A stretch of 64,000 nt of DNA, taken from NCBI RefSeq assembly GCF_900766215.1, contig NZ_CAAFUQ010000069.1, forward strand, positions 1-64,000, read 5' to 3'. The position numbers and the translations under genes are program-made. The notes beneath the pieces were generated by a model. It was not told the origin of the DNA. It worked only from the letters and a program-made list of their open reading frames with translations, and made no database searches. This DNA comes from an uncultured Finegoldia sp. GTDB lineage: Bacteria; Bacillota; Clostridia; Tissierellales; Peptoniphilaceae. Positions 26,912 to 35,906 of this stretch are shown here, in pieces. Every line of letters starts with the position of its first letter. Positions within the stretch are counted from its first letter, which is position 1.

Positions 26912-27770
26912 ATTAAACGATTATTTAAAAAAGACATACGGAACTAAAGTTTACAAATTGCCGTTGGATGGTGGATTTAGTTGCCCTAATAGAGTTAATT
27001 CCAAAGGTTGTATTTTTTGTTCTGAAAGTGGATCTGGTGAATTTACTTTTAATGAATATTCAATCAAGGAGCAAGTCGAATTGCAAATTAAAAGATTATC
27101 TGAAAAGAAAAAAGCAGACAAATTCATTGCGTATTTTCAATCGTTCACCAATACTTACAAGCCAGTAAATGAACTTAGAGAAATTTACTCAGATGCTATT
27201 GATAACGAAAATGTGTTGGTGCTTGATATAGCCACCAGAGGAGACTGCTTAGATGATGAAAAGATAAAACTTTTGCGCGATATAAACAAACAGGTAGATG
27301 TGTGGGTTGAAATGGGACTTCAATCTACAAAAAAATCTACAATAGAATTGATTAACCGTGCATACAGCAATGATGTTTATTTTGATATGGTGAAAAAACT
27401 TATGGATAATGATATCAAAGTTATTTCACATGTGATTGCTGGTCTTCCGTATGAACAAGAGGAAGATTTCTTGGAAAGCGTGTACCAAACGCAAAATCAT
27501 AATATTTGGGGAATCAAAATCCATTCATTATATATACAAACAGATTCTAGGTTGTACGACTATTATCAAAATTACAAATTCAAGATTTTGACTATGGATG
27601 AATACACAGATTGGGTAGTCGATAGTTTTAAAATTTTAAACGAGGACACTGTGGTTCATCGTATGACAGGAGATGCTTTTAAACCAAAACTTTATCTTCC
27701 TAAATGGTCTTGTGATAAATTAAAAGTAATTTCGGAGATTAATAGTAAAATTAAAAAATACAATACATAA
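26889..27770 (+). CDS. radical SAM protein, YhcC/TIGR01212 family
   Basis: A 293-residue radical SAM protein. The cluster motif is in SCPNRVNSKGCIFC near residues 27-40, a wide-spaced Cys-x9-Cys-x2-Cys form typical of the YhcC family. Further signatures are YFQSFTNTY, VEMGLQSTKKSTIELINR and SHVIAGLPYEQEEDF. Its substrate is unknown to me; family members are linked to tRNA or nucleotide chemistry without firm proof. It starts at GTG 26889 with AGGAGGA just upstream, inside the end of tadA. Confidence 0.88.
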   Translation: MKKIKINRLNDYLKKTYGTKVYKLPLDGGFSCPNRVNSKGCIFCSESGSGEFTFNEYSIKEQVELQIKRLSEKKKADKFIAYFQSFTNTYKPVNELREIYSDAIDNENVLVLDIATRGDCLDDEKIKLLRDINKQVDVWVEMGLQSTKKSTIELINRAYSNDVYFDMVKKLMDNDIKVISHVIAGLPYEQEEDFLESVYQTQNHNIWGIKIHSLYIQTDSRLYDYYQNYKFKILTMDEYTDWVVDSFKILNEDTVVHRMTGDAFKPKLYLPKWSCDKLKVISEINSKIKKYNT

Positions 27771-27779
27771 AAAAATTTA

Positions 27780-27808
27780 TTGAAGTTTTTGTGCTTTTGA
27801 AATATACT
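27780..27808 (+). promoter_or_regulatory. promoter of the giant activase-like gene
   Basis: TTGAAG (27780-27785), 17-base spacer, TATACT (27803-27808), 29 bases before the start codon at 27838. Confidence 0.6.
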
Positions 27809-27837
27809 AACTTAGTATAGGAATATGGAGGGATAAA

Positions 27838-30800
27838 ATGAAAATCCACATGGGGTTAGATGTAGGTTCAACTACTGTCAAACTTGTCATTATAAATGAA
27901 GATTATGAAATTTTATTTCAAGAATACACTAGACATCGTTCTGACATAGAAGAAACTACCAAAAATGTTCTTAAACAAGCATACGATTCTCATCCAGAGT
28001 TCAAAAACAGTGATTGTACTATAATGGTAACTGGAAGCGGCGGAATGTATGTTGAAGACAATTTGAATATTGAATTTATACAAGAGGTTGTAGCAGGAAC
28101 CACTGCTATTAAAAAATACATCCCTAATGCCGATGTTTGTATTGAGCTTGGGGGAGAAGACAGCAAGATAACTTATCTAAGAGGAAACGTAGAACAAAGA
28201 ATGAATTCCATCTGTGCAGGTGGAACTGGTGCATTCATAGACCAAATGGCAGCTTTATTAAAGACGGATGCATCTGGACTTAATGAATTATCCAAGGATT
28301 ACAAGAAAATATTTTCGATTGCAAGTAGATGTGGAGTTTATGCAAAAACTGATATACAAGCTTTGATAAACCAAGGAGCAACAAAAGAAGACATGGCTGT
28401 CAGCGTGTTCCAATCAGTTGTTAATCAAACTATATCAAATCTTGCATGTGGAAGACCTATTGAAGGAAATATTGTATTCTTAGGTGGACCACTTTATTTC
28501 CTATCAGAATTAAGAAACAGATTCATAACTACACTAGATGATGGAATTAATACATTTTACAGCCCTGAAAATGCGCAAGTGTTTGTGGCATTGGGAGCGG
28601 CTATCGCATCTATGGATGAGGAGACTGTAAAATACGAAGATTTGTTGAATAGATCTTACGATAAAAAACAAGAAATAAGTGATGATTTAATACTTGAACC
28701 TTTATTCAAAAATGATGAAGAAAAAAAAGAATTCTACGAAAATCACAAAAAATCAAACGTAAAATTTAAAAATATTGAAGAGGTTGAAGGAAACTTATAC
28801 TTGGGTATAGATGCGGGGTCAACTACTAGTAAAATTGTAGTAATTGATGAAGACTGCAACATCGTTTACGATTTTTATGCAAATAACCAAGGAAATCCAC
28901 TAGATTTAGTAAAAGAACAACTATCAGTAATTTATTCTAAACTAAATGACAATCAAAAAATCGTAAGTAGTGGTATTACAGGATACGGCGAAGATTTTAT
29001 AAAGCAAGCATTGTCGGTAGATTTCGGAGAAGTTGAAACAATAGCGCATTTGACTGCTGCAAGATACTTTGATCCAGAAGTTGATTTTGTGTTGGATATC
29101 GGCGGTCAAGACATGAAAGCTATGCATGTGAATGACGGAATAATTGATTCTATTCAATTAAATGAAGCGTGTTCTTCTGGTTGTGGTTCATTCATTGAAA
29201 CATTTGCTCATAGTTTGAATTTGAGCGTACAAGAATTTCAACAAAAAGCTCTTGAATCACAAAATCCAGTCGATTTGGGTTCAAGATGTACTGTTTTCAT
29301 GAATTCAAAGGTAAAGCAAGCACAAAAAGAAGGAGCTAGTGTCAGCGACATTGCAGCAGGATTGTGCTACTCAGTAATCAAAAACGCAATCCAAAAAGTT
29401 ATTAAACTTAGAGATCCATCAAAATTAGGAGAACACATTGTAGTTCAAGGTGGAACATTCTATGGTGATGCGATTTTGAGAGCGTTTGAAAAAATCACAG
29501 GCAAAGTTCCTACAAGACCAAATATTTCAGGGCTTATGGGAGCTATGGGAATGGCTTTGATTGCAAAAGAAAAATCGACAGGATATTCTACGATTTTATC
29601 AGAAGATGAACTTGAAAAATTCGAATACACACAAGAACAAGCAGAATGTAAATATTGCTCAAATCATTGCAAATTGACTATTAATACATTTGCAAATGGA
29701 AAGAAATTTGTGACTGGAAACAGATGCGAAAGAGGAGCCGGAATTAGTCTGGATAAAAAAGACAAACTTCCAAATATGTACGATTACAAAAACAAAAGAT
29801 TATTTGGGTATAAGAGTATTCCTAAGGACAAGGCAAAAGCAACAGTAGGAATTCCTAGAGTGTTGAATATGTATGAAAATTATCCGTTCTGGCACACTTT
29901 CTTCACAAATTTAGGGTACAGAGTAGTATTGTCTTCTAAATCATCAAGACAAATCTACGAAAAAGGTATATCTTCGATTACAAGTGAAACATGTTGTTAT
30001 CCAGCAAAATTAGTTCACGGTCACATTGAAGATTTGTTAGAAAAAAATGTCGATATGATATTCTACCCTTCAGTATTTTTTGAAAAACAAGAATACGACA
30101 AGGCTAATAACCATATCAATTGCCCAGTCGTAACAGGATATCCAGAAGTGATTAAGAACAATGTCGATGGATTGAAAAATACAAAATACTTCAACCCATT
30201 CATTTCATTCCAAGATAAGAATAAATTAAAAAAACGACTAATAGATGAATTAAAAGAACTAAAACTTTCAGATAAGGATATATCTAATAGTGTTGATGTA
30301 GCATGGGATGAGCTTGAAAAATACAGAAAAGATGTAAAAATCGAAGGCAAGAAGTCTTTGGCTAAAATTCGTGAAATGGGTAAAAAAGCAATCGTATTAG
30401 CTGGTAGGCCATATCATGTGGATTCAGAAATCAACCACGGAATTCCTGAACTTATCACATCCCTTGGACTAGGAGTTTTATCTGAAGATTCCATAATTGA
30501 CTACGAAGATGATGTCGACAGTGATTTAAGAGTTTTGGATCAATGGGTATACCATTCAAGACTTTACAGAGCGGCAGAAATTGTCGGAAATAGTGAGGAT
30601 TTGGAAATGGTTCAACTAAATTCATTTGGATGTGGAATTGACGCAGTAACTACAGACCAAGTTAATGAAATTTTGTCTGCTAAAGGAAAAATTTACACTG
30701 TATTAAAGATAGATGAAATCAGCAACCTAGGTGCTGTTAAAATAAGAATTAGATCTTTGATTCAAGCACTTGAAAAGAAGAACTTCATTCCAAATGTGAA

Positions 30801-32043
30801 GAAATCATATCACGTCGAAAAAGTTGAATTTACTAAGAAAATGAAAGAAGAATACACAATTCTTGCACCACAAATGGCTCCGGATCATTTTGAAATAATG
30901 GAATCATTATTCAAAGATAATGGCTACAAGGTTGAATTTTTGAAAGATGTAAATTCAAAAGTTATCGACGAAGGATTAAAATATGTAAACAATGACGCTT
31001 GTTACCCTTCAATTACCGTTGTAGGTCAAATGATGGAAGCTATAAATTCTGGAAGATATGATACTGACAAGCTAGCTTTATTAATGAGTCAAACTGGAGG
31101 AGCTTGCAGAGCAAGTAACTATGTTGGATTTATAAGAAAAGCATTAAAAGAAGCAGGTTATGAAAATATTCCAGTGATTGCTATTTCATGGCAAAACATC
31201 GAAACAAACGAAGGATTTAACCTTTCTCCATTGGTTTTACAAAAGATGATTGTTGCAGTATTGTACGGAGATTTGATTATGAGATTATCAAATTTCACCA
31301 GAGCATACGAAAAAGAAAAACAAACAGATATGTTAAAACAAAAATGGATTGAAGAATGTCAAAAGAGAGTTTTGAAATCAAGTTCAAAACTATTCAGACA
31401 AACTGTCGATGAAATTATAGGAGATTTCTCTAAAATTGAACTTTTGGATATCAAAAAACCAAAAGTTGGTATTGTAGGAGAAATTCTAGTAAAATATCTT
31501 CCTCAAGCTAACAATAATTTGCAAGATTTATTAGAAAAAGAAGGCTGTGAAGTTGTTATGCCTGATTTGACAGATTTTGTGCTTTATTGTTTGAGAAATG
31601 AATACCATAAGGGAAACTTCTTATCCAAATCAAAATTCACAGGATTTATGTGCAACATGGGAGTAAATTTAATTGAACACTATAGAAAATACATCAGAAG
31701 TCAATTAATAAAGTCGAAGTTTACTCATCCACTAAAAATACAAGAATTAGAAGATTACGCACAAGAAGTTGTATCACTTGGAAATCAATATGGTGAGGGA
31801 TGGTTATTAACGGCTGAAATGATAGAATTAATTCACATAAATGCCAATAATATTGTGTGCATACAACCTTTTGGTTGTCTTCCTAACCATATTACAGGAA
31901 AAGGCGTTATCAAAAAAATTAGACAATTGTATCCGCAAGCAAATATCATTCCTATTGATTACGATCCTGGTGCAAGTGAAGTTAACCAAATCAACAGAAT
32001 TAAGCTTATGCTTTCGCAAGCAAAAGAGAAAATTAGTAACTAA
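27838..32043 (+). CDS. giant 2-hydroxyacyl-CoA dehydratase activase-like protein
   Basis: A 1401-residue fusion. Two ASKHA-fold ATPase modules of the BadF/BcrA/HgdC type lie at about 1-265 (LDVGSTTVKLV, CAGGTGAFIDQ) and 320-580 (GIDAGSTTSKIVVID, SSGCGSFIETF). A Cys-rich segment (CKYCSNHCKL) near 600 is followed by a DUF2229-like part (IGIPRVLNMYENYPFWHTFF) and an HgdB-like C-terminal half with conserved Cys (QTGGACRASNYVGF). Activases of this family bind a [4Fe-4S] cluster between subunits and drive radical dehydration. The true substrate of this full-length type is not established. The gene is monocistronic. Confidence 0.88.
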   Translation: MKIHMGLDVGSTTVKLVIINEDYEILFQEYTRHRSDIEETTKNVLKQAYDSHPEFKNSDCTIMVTGSGGMYVEDNLNIEFIQEVVAGTTAIKKYIPNADVCIELGGEDSKITYLRGNVEQRMNSICAGGTGAFIDQMAALLKTDASGLNELSKDYKKIFSIASRCGVYAKTDIQALINQGATKEDMAVSVFQSVVNQTISNLACGRPIEGNIVFLGGPLYFLSELRNRFITTLDDGINTFYSPENAQVFVALGAAIASMDEETVKYEDLLNRSYDKKQEISDDLILEPLFKNDEEKKEFYENHKKSNVKFKNIEEVEGNLYLGIDAGSTTSKIVVIDEDCNIVYDFYANNQGNPLDLVKEQLSVIYSKLNDNQKIVSSGITGYGEDFIKQALSVDFGEVETIAHLTAARYFDPEVDFVLDIGGQDMKAMHVNDGIIDSIQLNEACSSGCGSFIETFAHSLNLSVQEFQQKALESQNPVDLGSRCTVFMNSKVKQAQKEGASVSDIAAGLCYSVIKNAIQKVIKLRDPSKLGEHIVVQGGTFYGDAILRAFEKITGKVPTRPNISGLMGAMGMALIAKEKSTGYSTILSEDELEKFEYTQEQAECKYCSNHCKLTINTFANGKKFVTGNRCERGAGISLDKKDKLPNMYDYKNKRLFGYKSIPKDKAKATVGIPRVLNMYENYPFWHTFFTNLGYRVVLSSKSSRQIYEKGISSITSETCCYPAKLVHGHIEDLLEKNVDMIFYPSVFFEKQEYDKANNHINCPVVTGYPEVIKNNVDGLKNTKYFNPFISFQDKNKLKKRLIDELKELKLSDKDISNSVDVAWDELEKYRKDVKIEGKKSLAKIREMGKKAIVLAGRPYHVDSEINHGIPELITSLGLGVLSEDSIIDYEDDVDSDLRVLDQWVYHSRLYRAAEIVGNSEDLEMVQLNSFGCGIDAVTTDQVNEILSAKGKIYTVLKIDEISNLGAVKIRIRSLIQALEKKNFIPNVKKSYHVEKVEFTKKMKEEYTILAPQMAPDHFEIMESLFKDNGYKVEFLKDVNSKVIDEGLKYVNNDACYPSITVVGQMMEAINSGRYDTDKLALLMSQTGGACRASNYVGFIRKALKEAGYENIPVIAISWQNIETNEGFNLSPLVLQKMIVAVLYGDLIMRLSNFTRAYEKEKQTDMLKQKWIEECQKRVLKSSSKLFRQTVDEIIGDFSKIELLDIKKPKVGIVGEILVKYLPQANNNLQDLLEKEGCEVVMPDLTDFVLYCLRNEYHKGNFLSKSKFTGFMCNMGVNLIEHYRKYIRSQLIKSKFTHPLKIQELEDYAQEVVSLGNQYGEGWLLTAEMIELIHINANNIVCIQPFGCLPNHITGKGVIKKIRQLYPQANIIPIDYDPGASEVNQINRIKLMLSQAKEKISN

Positions 32044-32085
32044 AACTTACAAAAAATCAAAATTAGTGTAAATTTTCATTGTTTT

Positions 32086-32094
32086 TGATATAAT
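32086..32094 (+). promoter_or_regulatory. extended -10 promoter of the LCP gene
   Basis: TGATATAAT (32086-32094) gives a leader of about 65 bases that contains a strong hairpin. Confidence 0.55.
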
Positions 32095-32109
32095 TAAATA
32101 AGTGTTATG

Positions 32110-32139
32110 ACAAAGCACCGGTATATCCGTGTGCTTTGT
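32110..32139 (+). other. strong hairpin in the leader of the LCP gene
   Basis: ACAAAGCAC (32110-32118) pairs with GTGCTTTGT (32131-32139), and CGG pairs with CCG inside, around the loop TATAT. There is one bulged T. No T-run follows (TCATTAAG), so it is not a plain terminator. It could stabilise the transcript or bind a regulator. Confidence 0.6.
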
Positions 32140-32166
32140 TCATTAAGAAAGTAATTGGAGGAAAGA

Positions 32167-33117
32167 ATGAAGAAAAGAGCTGTTATTGTCTTTTTTATTT
32201 CGCTAGCACTATTTTTAGGGGGATATTTTGGTGCTGGTAAATTTTTGGGAAGCTTAAAAACAACTGGCTCTGATATTAAAGGCGATGAATTAGGAAAAAA
32301 TAACGTAATTGAACAAAATATACCAGATGAATTTTTATTTGTATTATTAGGCATTGATAAAGAAGTAAGCACAACGGATCATCAAAGATCTGATACGATA
32401 ATGGTTTGCAAAGTTAATTTTAATTCGGGAAATGTTGACATATTATCTGTACCGAGAGATACACAAATTAGATTAAATGGCAATATTCACAAAGTAAATG
32501 CAGCACACGCGTATGAAGGTCCAAAAGGATCTTTGAAAGCGTTGAGAGATTTACTGGGAATAGATTTAGATTATTATGTTGAAGTTGATTTTGATAGTGT
32601 TGAACATATTGTAGATGCTATGGGAGGGGTTGAGGTTGATTCTCCAGTAGAAATTAATCTTCCTACAATAAAAATGCATATTCCAAAAGGAAAATCTAAG
32701 CTAAATGGAGCTGAAGCGTTGCAATATGTAAGAGCTCGTCATCCACTTGGAGGATCAGATGAAGCTAGAATTGAAAATCAACACTACTTCATAAAAACAT
32801 TATTGGATCAATTATTGAGCCCATCGAATATTACGAAAATGCCAAAGATGGTTGATATTTTCAAAAAAGATGTAAAGACAAACATTCCGTTGGGAGATAT
32901 GACTGCTTATCTGACAAAACTTCCTAACTTTTCATCTAGCAAAATACATAGCTATATACTTCCAGGAGAATACAAGGATGATGGAATAAGTTGGTATATG
33001 GCTGATGAAGAAAAATTACCAGAAATTGTAGACAGATTATTTGCTGAATACAAACTGGACGATACTATCACTAATCATGACAATAAAGAAGATGAGGAAG
33101 AATCTCAAAATAATTAG
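32167..33117 (+). CDS. LCP (LytR-CpsA-Psr) family cell-wall ligase
   Basis: A 316-residue membrane-anchored protein. An N-terminal signal-anchor (about residues 4-24) is followed by the extracellular LCP domain with LGIDKE, RSDTIMV, LSVPRDTQI, and HKVNAAHAYEG, then ALQYVRARH with the conserved arginines. LCP proteins move glycopolymers from lipid carriers onto peptidoglycan. The C-terminus is acidic. I use ATG 32167, which has GGAGGAAAG upstream, instead of TTG 32155, which lies in that ribosome site. Confidence 0.92.
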   Translation: MKKRAVIVFFISLALFLGGYFGAGKFLGSLKTTGSDIKGDELGKNNVIEQNIPDEFLFVLLGIDKEVSTTDHQRSDTIMVCKVNFNSGNVDILSVPRDTQIRLNGNIHKVNAAHAYEGPKGSLKALRDLLGIDLDYYVEVDFDSVEHIVDAMGGVEVDSPVEINLPTIKMHIPKGKSKLNGAEALQYVRARHPLGGSDEARIENQHYFIKTLLDQLLSPSNITKMPKMVDIFKKDVKTNIPLGDMTAYLTKLPNFSSSKIHSYILPGEYKDDGISWYMADEEKLPEIVDRLFAEYKLDDTITNHDNKEDEEESQNN

Positions 33118-33143
33118 TGGTTTTGTTTTTGGGAGGTATGTTT

Positions 33144-34154
33144 GTGGAAAGAAAGCAAGAACACATTGAAAATTATTTGAAATCTGAATATAAGGGCAAT
33201 AATTTATTGGATTGTGTGTATTTGGAACACACATCTCTACCTGAAATTGATTTAAATGATGTTGATTTATCTATGGAATTTAACGGTAAAAAAATCGACT
33301 ATCCATTTATGATAAACGCAATGACAGGTGGGGGAGATTCCTGCTGTGACATAAATGAAGATTTGGCTAGATTGTGTAAGACATTCAATATTCCAATGGC
33401 AGTTGGTAGTCAAAAAATTGCGCTTGTTGAACCAGAAGCAATCGAAAGTTTTGAACTTGTACGAGAAAATTTGACAAAGAATGAAAATATAGTAATAGGA
33501 AATCTTTCTGCAAGAGAAAGCTTAGAATCCGTTAAGAAATCCATTAAAATGATTGATGCTGACATGTTTGGTCTGCACCTCAATCCGATTCAAGAGTTGA
33601 TAATGGAAGAAGGAGACAGAGAATTTACAGGTATCAAAGATAATATTAAAAATATTATTCAAAATACAGATATCCCAATAATTGTAAAAGAAGTGGGATA
33701 TGGAATGAACAAAAAAACTGTAAATGAGCTGTACGATTTAGGTGTTAGATACATCGATATAGCTGGATTTGGAGGAACAAATTTTTCTGAAATAGAAGAT
33801 AACAGAAGGTTTGATATGGAATTTTCTGAGTTTTATTGTTGGGGAATTCCAACGGCGAAAATATTAATAGACTTACAAGATAAACCAGATGATTTGTTTT
33901 TGATTGCAAGTGGAGGAATTAGAACATCCATAGATATAGTAAAAGCATTGGTACTTGGTGCTGATATGACTGCTATGAGTGGGGAAGTGCTATCTTATCT
34001 AATGCATGGTGGTTACGAATTCGCTAAGGAATTTTTGGATAGCTTAATATATAAGTTGAAGATGCTTATGGTAATGCTTGGAGCAAAGAACATAAGTGAA
34101 TTGCGTAATATAGACTACAAAGTATTTGGTAAATTAAAAGAAATTACAGAATAA
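33144..34154 (+). CDS. fni: type 2 isopentenyl-diphosphate delta-isomerase
   Basis: An FMN-dependent TIM-barrel enzyme that interconverts IPP and DMAPP for isoprenoids. Motifs: RKQEHIENYL at the start, NAMTGGG, GSQKIAL, GNLSARE, HLNPIQEL, VKEVGYGM, IDIAGFGGTNF, and ASGGIRT. The protein is 336 residues from GTG 33144, where GGGAGG lies 7 bases upstream; the ATG at 33138 is too close to that site. It may be read from the LCP transcript and ends at a strong terminator. Confidence 0.94.
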   Translation: MERKQEHIENYLKSEYKGNNLLDCVYLEHTSLPEIDLNDVDLSMEFNGKKIDYPFMINAMTGGGDSCCDINEDLARLCKTFNIPMAVGSQKIALVEPEAIESFELVRENLTKNENIVIGNLSARESLESVKKSIKMIDADMFGLHLNPIQELIMEEGDREFTGIKDNIKNIIQNTDIPIIVKEVGYGMNKKTVNELYDLGVRYIDIAGFGGTNFSEIEDNRRFDMEFSEFYCWGIPTAKILIDLQDKPDDLFLIASGGIRTSIDIVKALVLGADMTAMSGEVLSYLMHGGYEFAKEFLDSLIYKLKMLMVMLGAKNISELRNIDYKVFGKLKEITE

Positions 34155-34202
34155 AAAAGTCATACAAATTTGATTTTATTATCAAACTTGTATGACTTTT
34201 TT
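34153..34202. terminator. bidirectional terminator, fni / bioY
   Basis: AAAAAAGTCATACAAATTTGAT pairs with ATCAAACTTGTATGACTTTTTT with one mismatch. A and T runs on both sides serve the two converging genes. Confidence 0.9.
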
Positions 34203-34734
34203 AAATGTATTTTTCTACTCTTTTTGTAACAAAACTAAAAAGCAATGCTTTCAAAATATCTCCAGGCAAGAAAACTATCATACCTGTAAATAATAATTTC
34301 CATAAATCGAATTGCTTGTCGGATAATTTGAAAAATACTCCCATGTACACGACTCCAAAAGCATAGATTATTAAAGATGAAATCATGAACATAATAAATA
34401 AATTAAAATTAGATAAGTTTTGTTTTTTGTATTTTACATAAAAAGTCTGTGCCAAAAACCCTAATATATAACCAAAACTTGGTGAGAATATTGCTTGTAG
34501 TCCACCTTTTCCTCCAGCAAAAACGGGAAGACCGATAAGTCCTAGTGCAATATACAACAAAACAGACATATTTGAATATTTTTTACTCAAATAATATCCA
34601 GATGCTATTGCAAACAAACTTTGCAGCGATATAGGAACTGGGAATAATGGAATTATTATATAAGATCCGATTATTATTAACGCACTAAATAGAGCGATTT
34701 TTATGAGTTCTTTAGTATTGATGCTTTTACTCAT
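34201..34734 (-). CDS. bioY: biotin transporter BioY (ECF S component)
   Basis: A 177-residue membrane protein with five to six hydrophobic segments. LFPVPISLQSLFAIASGYYL is close to the family core (PVPxTLQT), and GLPVFAGGKGGLQAIFSPSFGYILGF is the well-known conserved loop. BioY takes up biotin, alone or with the ECF energising module; an ecfA1A2T set lies at 61323-63810 in this window. It overlaps the upstream TIM-barrel gene by 8 bases. Confidence 0.94.
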   Translation of the reverse strand: MSKSINTKELIKIALFSALIIIGSYIIIPLFPVPISLQSLFAIASGYYLSKKYSNMSVLLYIALGLIGLPVFAGGKGGLQAIFSPSFGYILGFLAQTFYVKYKKQNLSNFNLFIMFMISSLIIYAFGVVYMGVFFKLSDKQFDLWKLLFTGMIVFLPGDILKALLFSFVTKRVEKYI

Positions 34735-35416
34735 CTTGCTTTTCTCTCATATCTTCTCTGTAATTTGCCATTACTTTGTGGAAAATTTCTCCAGATGTTG
34801 GTGGTGTATAAGTTAAAGCATTTGCTCCGGCATTTATTGTATCCATAATATTTTGTTCATTGTCACCACCTGTTGCAATTATTGGAAATTCGTATCCGAC
34901 TTTTTTTCTGATTTCTTCGACTAAGAAAGCTGTTTTCTTTCCTCCAGATACATTTAAAATCGCAGCACCGGAATTTATTTTGCCTTCGATATCATCGTAT
35001 GCAGATACAATTGTAGCAACAATAGGAATATCCAACACTTTTTTCATTTCTACTATCGTGTCATTTTTCATAGGAGCATTGACAATTACTCCATAAGCGC
35101 CTAACATTTCAGCTTGCAATGCAATGTTTACACTTCTAATTCCTGAAGTAATTCCGCCGCCAACTCCCGCAAAAACTGGCAGGCTAGAAGACATTATAAT
35201 AGCATTTGTGATTGATAATGTAGGTGTAAAAGGATATACTGCCATTATTGCGTGTCCATTTGTGTTATTTATTATCGCTATGTCTGTTGTGAAGACAAGA
35301 GTTTTAATTCTTTTTCCTAAAACTGTTATGCCAGATGCTTTATACATTGCCTCTGGAATATGTACTAATCTATGTCTCAAATTTGATTCTACTTCTGGTA
35401 TATATTTCTTTTCCAT
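34727..35416 (-). CDS. TIM-barrel-like protein of unknown function
   Basis: A 229-residue soluble protein. Glycine-rich loops FAGVGGGITSG, NVSGGKKTA and IIATGGDNEQNIMDTINAGA suggest a (beta/alpha)8 barrel with a C-terminal phosphate-binding site, as in KDPG aldolase- or NanE-like proteins. I cannot name the reaction. It is translationally coupled to bioY, overlapping it by 8 bases, so a link to biotin or a biotin-dependent pathway is possible but unproven. It has an AAGGAGGCA ribosome site. Confidence 0.7.
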   Translation of the reverse strand: MEKKYIPEVESNLRHRLVHIPEAMYKASGITVLGKRIKTLVFTTDIAIINNTNGHAIMAVYPFTPTLSITNAIIMSSSLPVFAGVGGGITSGIRSVNIALQAEMLGAYGVIVNAPMKNDTIVEMKKVLDIPIVATIVSAYDDIEGKINSGAAILNVSGGKKTAFLVEEIRKKVGYEFPIIATGGDNEQNIMDTINAGANALTYTPPTSGEIFHKVMANYREDMREKQDE

Positions 35417-35450
35417 AAGATGCCTCCTTAAAAATGAATTTCATATTTAT

Positions 35451-35479
35451 ATTATAATAGATAAGTGGATTAAGGCAAA
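35451..35479 (-). promoter_or_regulatory. possible promoter of the TIM-barrel/bioY operon
   Basis: On the minus strand TTTGCC (35474-35479), 17-base spacer, TATAAT (35451-35456), 34 bases before the start codon. The -35 is weak. Confidence 0.42.
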
Positions 35480-35512
35480 CGAAAATCTCAAAAAAAATAT
35501 TTGATTAATTTG

Positions 35513-35541
35513 TTGTAATTGTTACTAAATTATGGTAATAT
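35513..35541 (+). promoter_or_regulatory. promoter of rpsF-ssb-rpsR
   Basis: TTGTAA (35513-35518), 17-base spacer, TAATAT (35536-35541) preceded by TGG, an extended -10. The transcript would begin near 35548, just before the leader structure. Confidence 0.7.
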
Positions 35542-35553
35542 ATATAAGTAAAT

Positions 35554-35597
35554 CCTTGCTCCGGATAGGAGCCAAATAGACCACAAGGAGGTGTCAT
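35554..35597 (+). promoter_or_regulatory. S6:S18-binding leader of the rpsF operon
   Basis: CCTTG (35554-35558) pairs with CAAGG (35584-35588), and CTCC pairs with GGAG (35559-35562 with 35568-35571). The bulge CCAAATAGACCA and the trailing AGGTG match the rpsF leader that imitates the S6:S18 site on 16S rRNA in Firmicutes. The 3' strand of the stem covers part of the ribosome site, so S6:S18 binding would block rpsF translation. Confidence 0.8.
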
Positions 35598-35885
35598 ATG
35601 AATAAATATGAATTAGTGCTAATCTTTAAGCCAGAATTATCAGAAGAAGACAGAAATACTGTATTTTCAAGAATTCAACAAGTTATCGACGAAAATGGTA
35701 AACTTGAAGAAGTTCACGATTGGGGAAAAAGAAAATTAGCTTATGAAATCAACTACATCAAAGAAGGTTACTATTATATTGTAAACTTCGATTTGGATCC
35801 ACAATTTGTTAAGGAAATCGAAAGAAGATGTAGATTATTCGACCAAATCATTAGATACATGGTTGTTAGAGTTGACGAACAATAA
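35598..35885 (+). CDS. rpsF: 30S ribosomal protein S6
   Basis: A 95-residue protein of the small subunit platform that pairs with S18. [18 protein letters not shown] at the start, [20 protein letters not shown] in the middle and [12 protein letters not shown] at the end fit bacterial S6. It has the strong ribosome site AAGGAGGTG. It heads the classic rpsF-ssb-rpsR operon and is probably repressed by S6:S18 through the leader. Confidence 0.97.
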
Positions 35886-35906
35886 TCGTTAAGAGGAGGA
35901 AATGTT

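Noticed and set aside
32108..32140. Terminator or T-box in front of the LCP gene
   Set aside because: The hairpin has no T-run after it, and no specifier loop or T-box sequence is seen. I list it as an unexplained hairpin.
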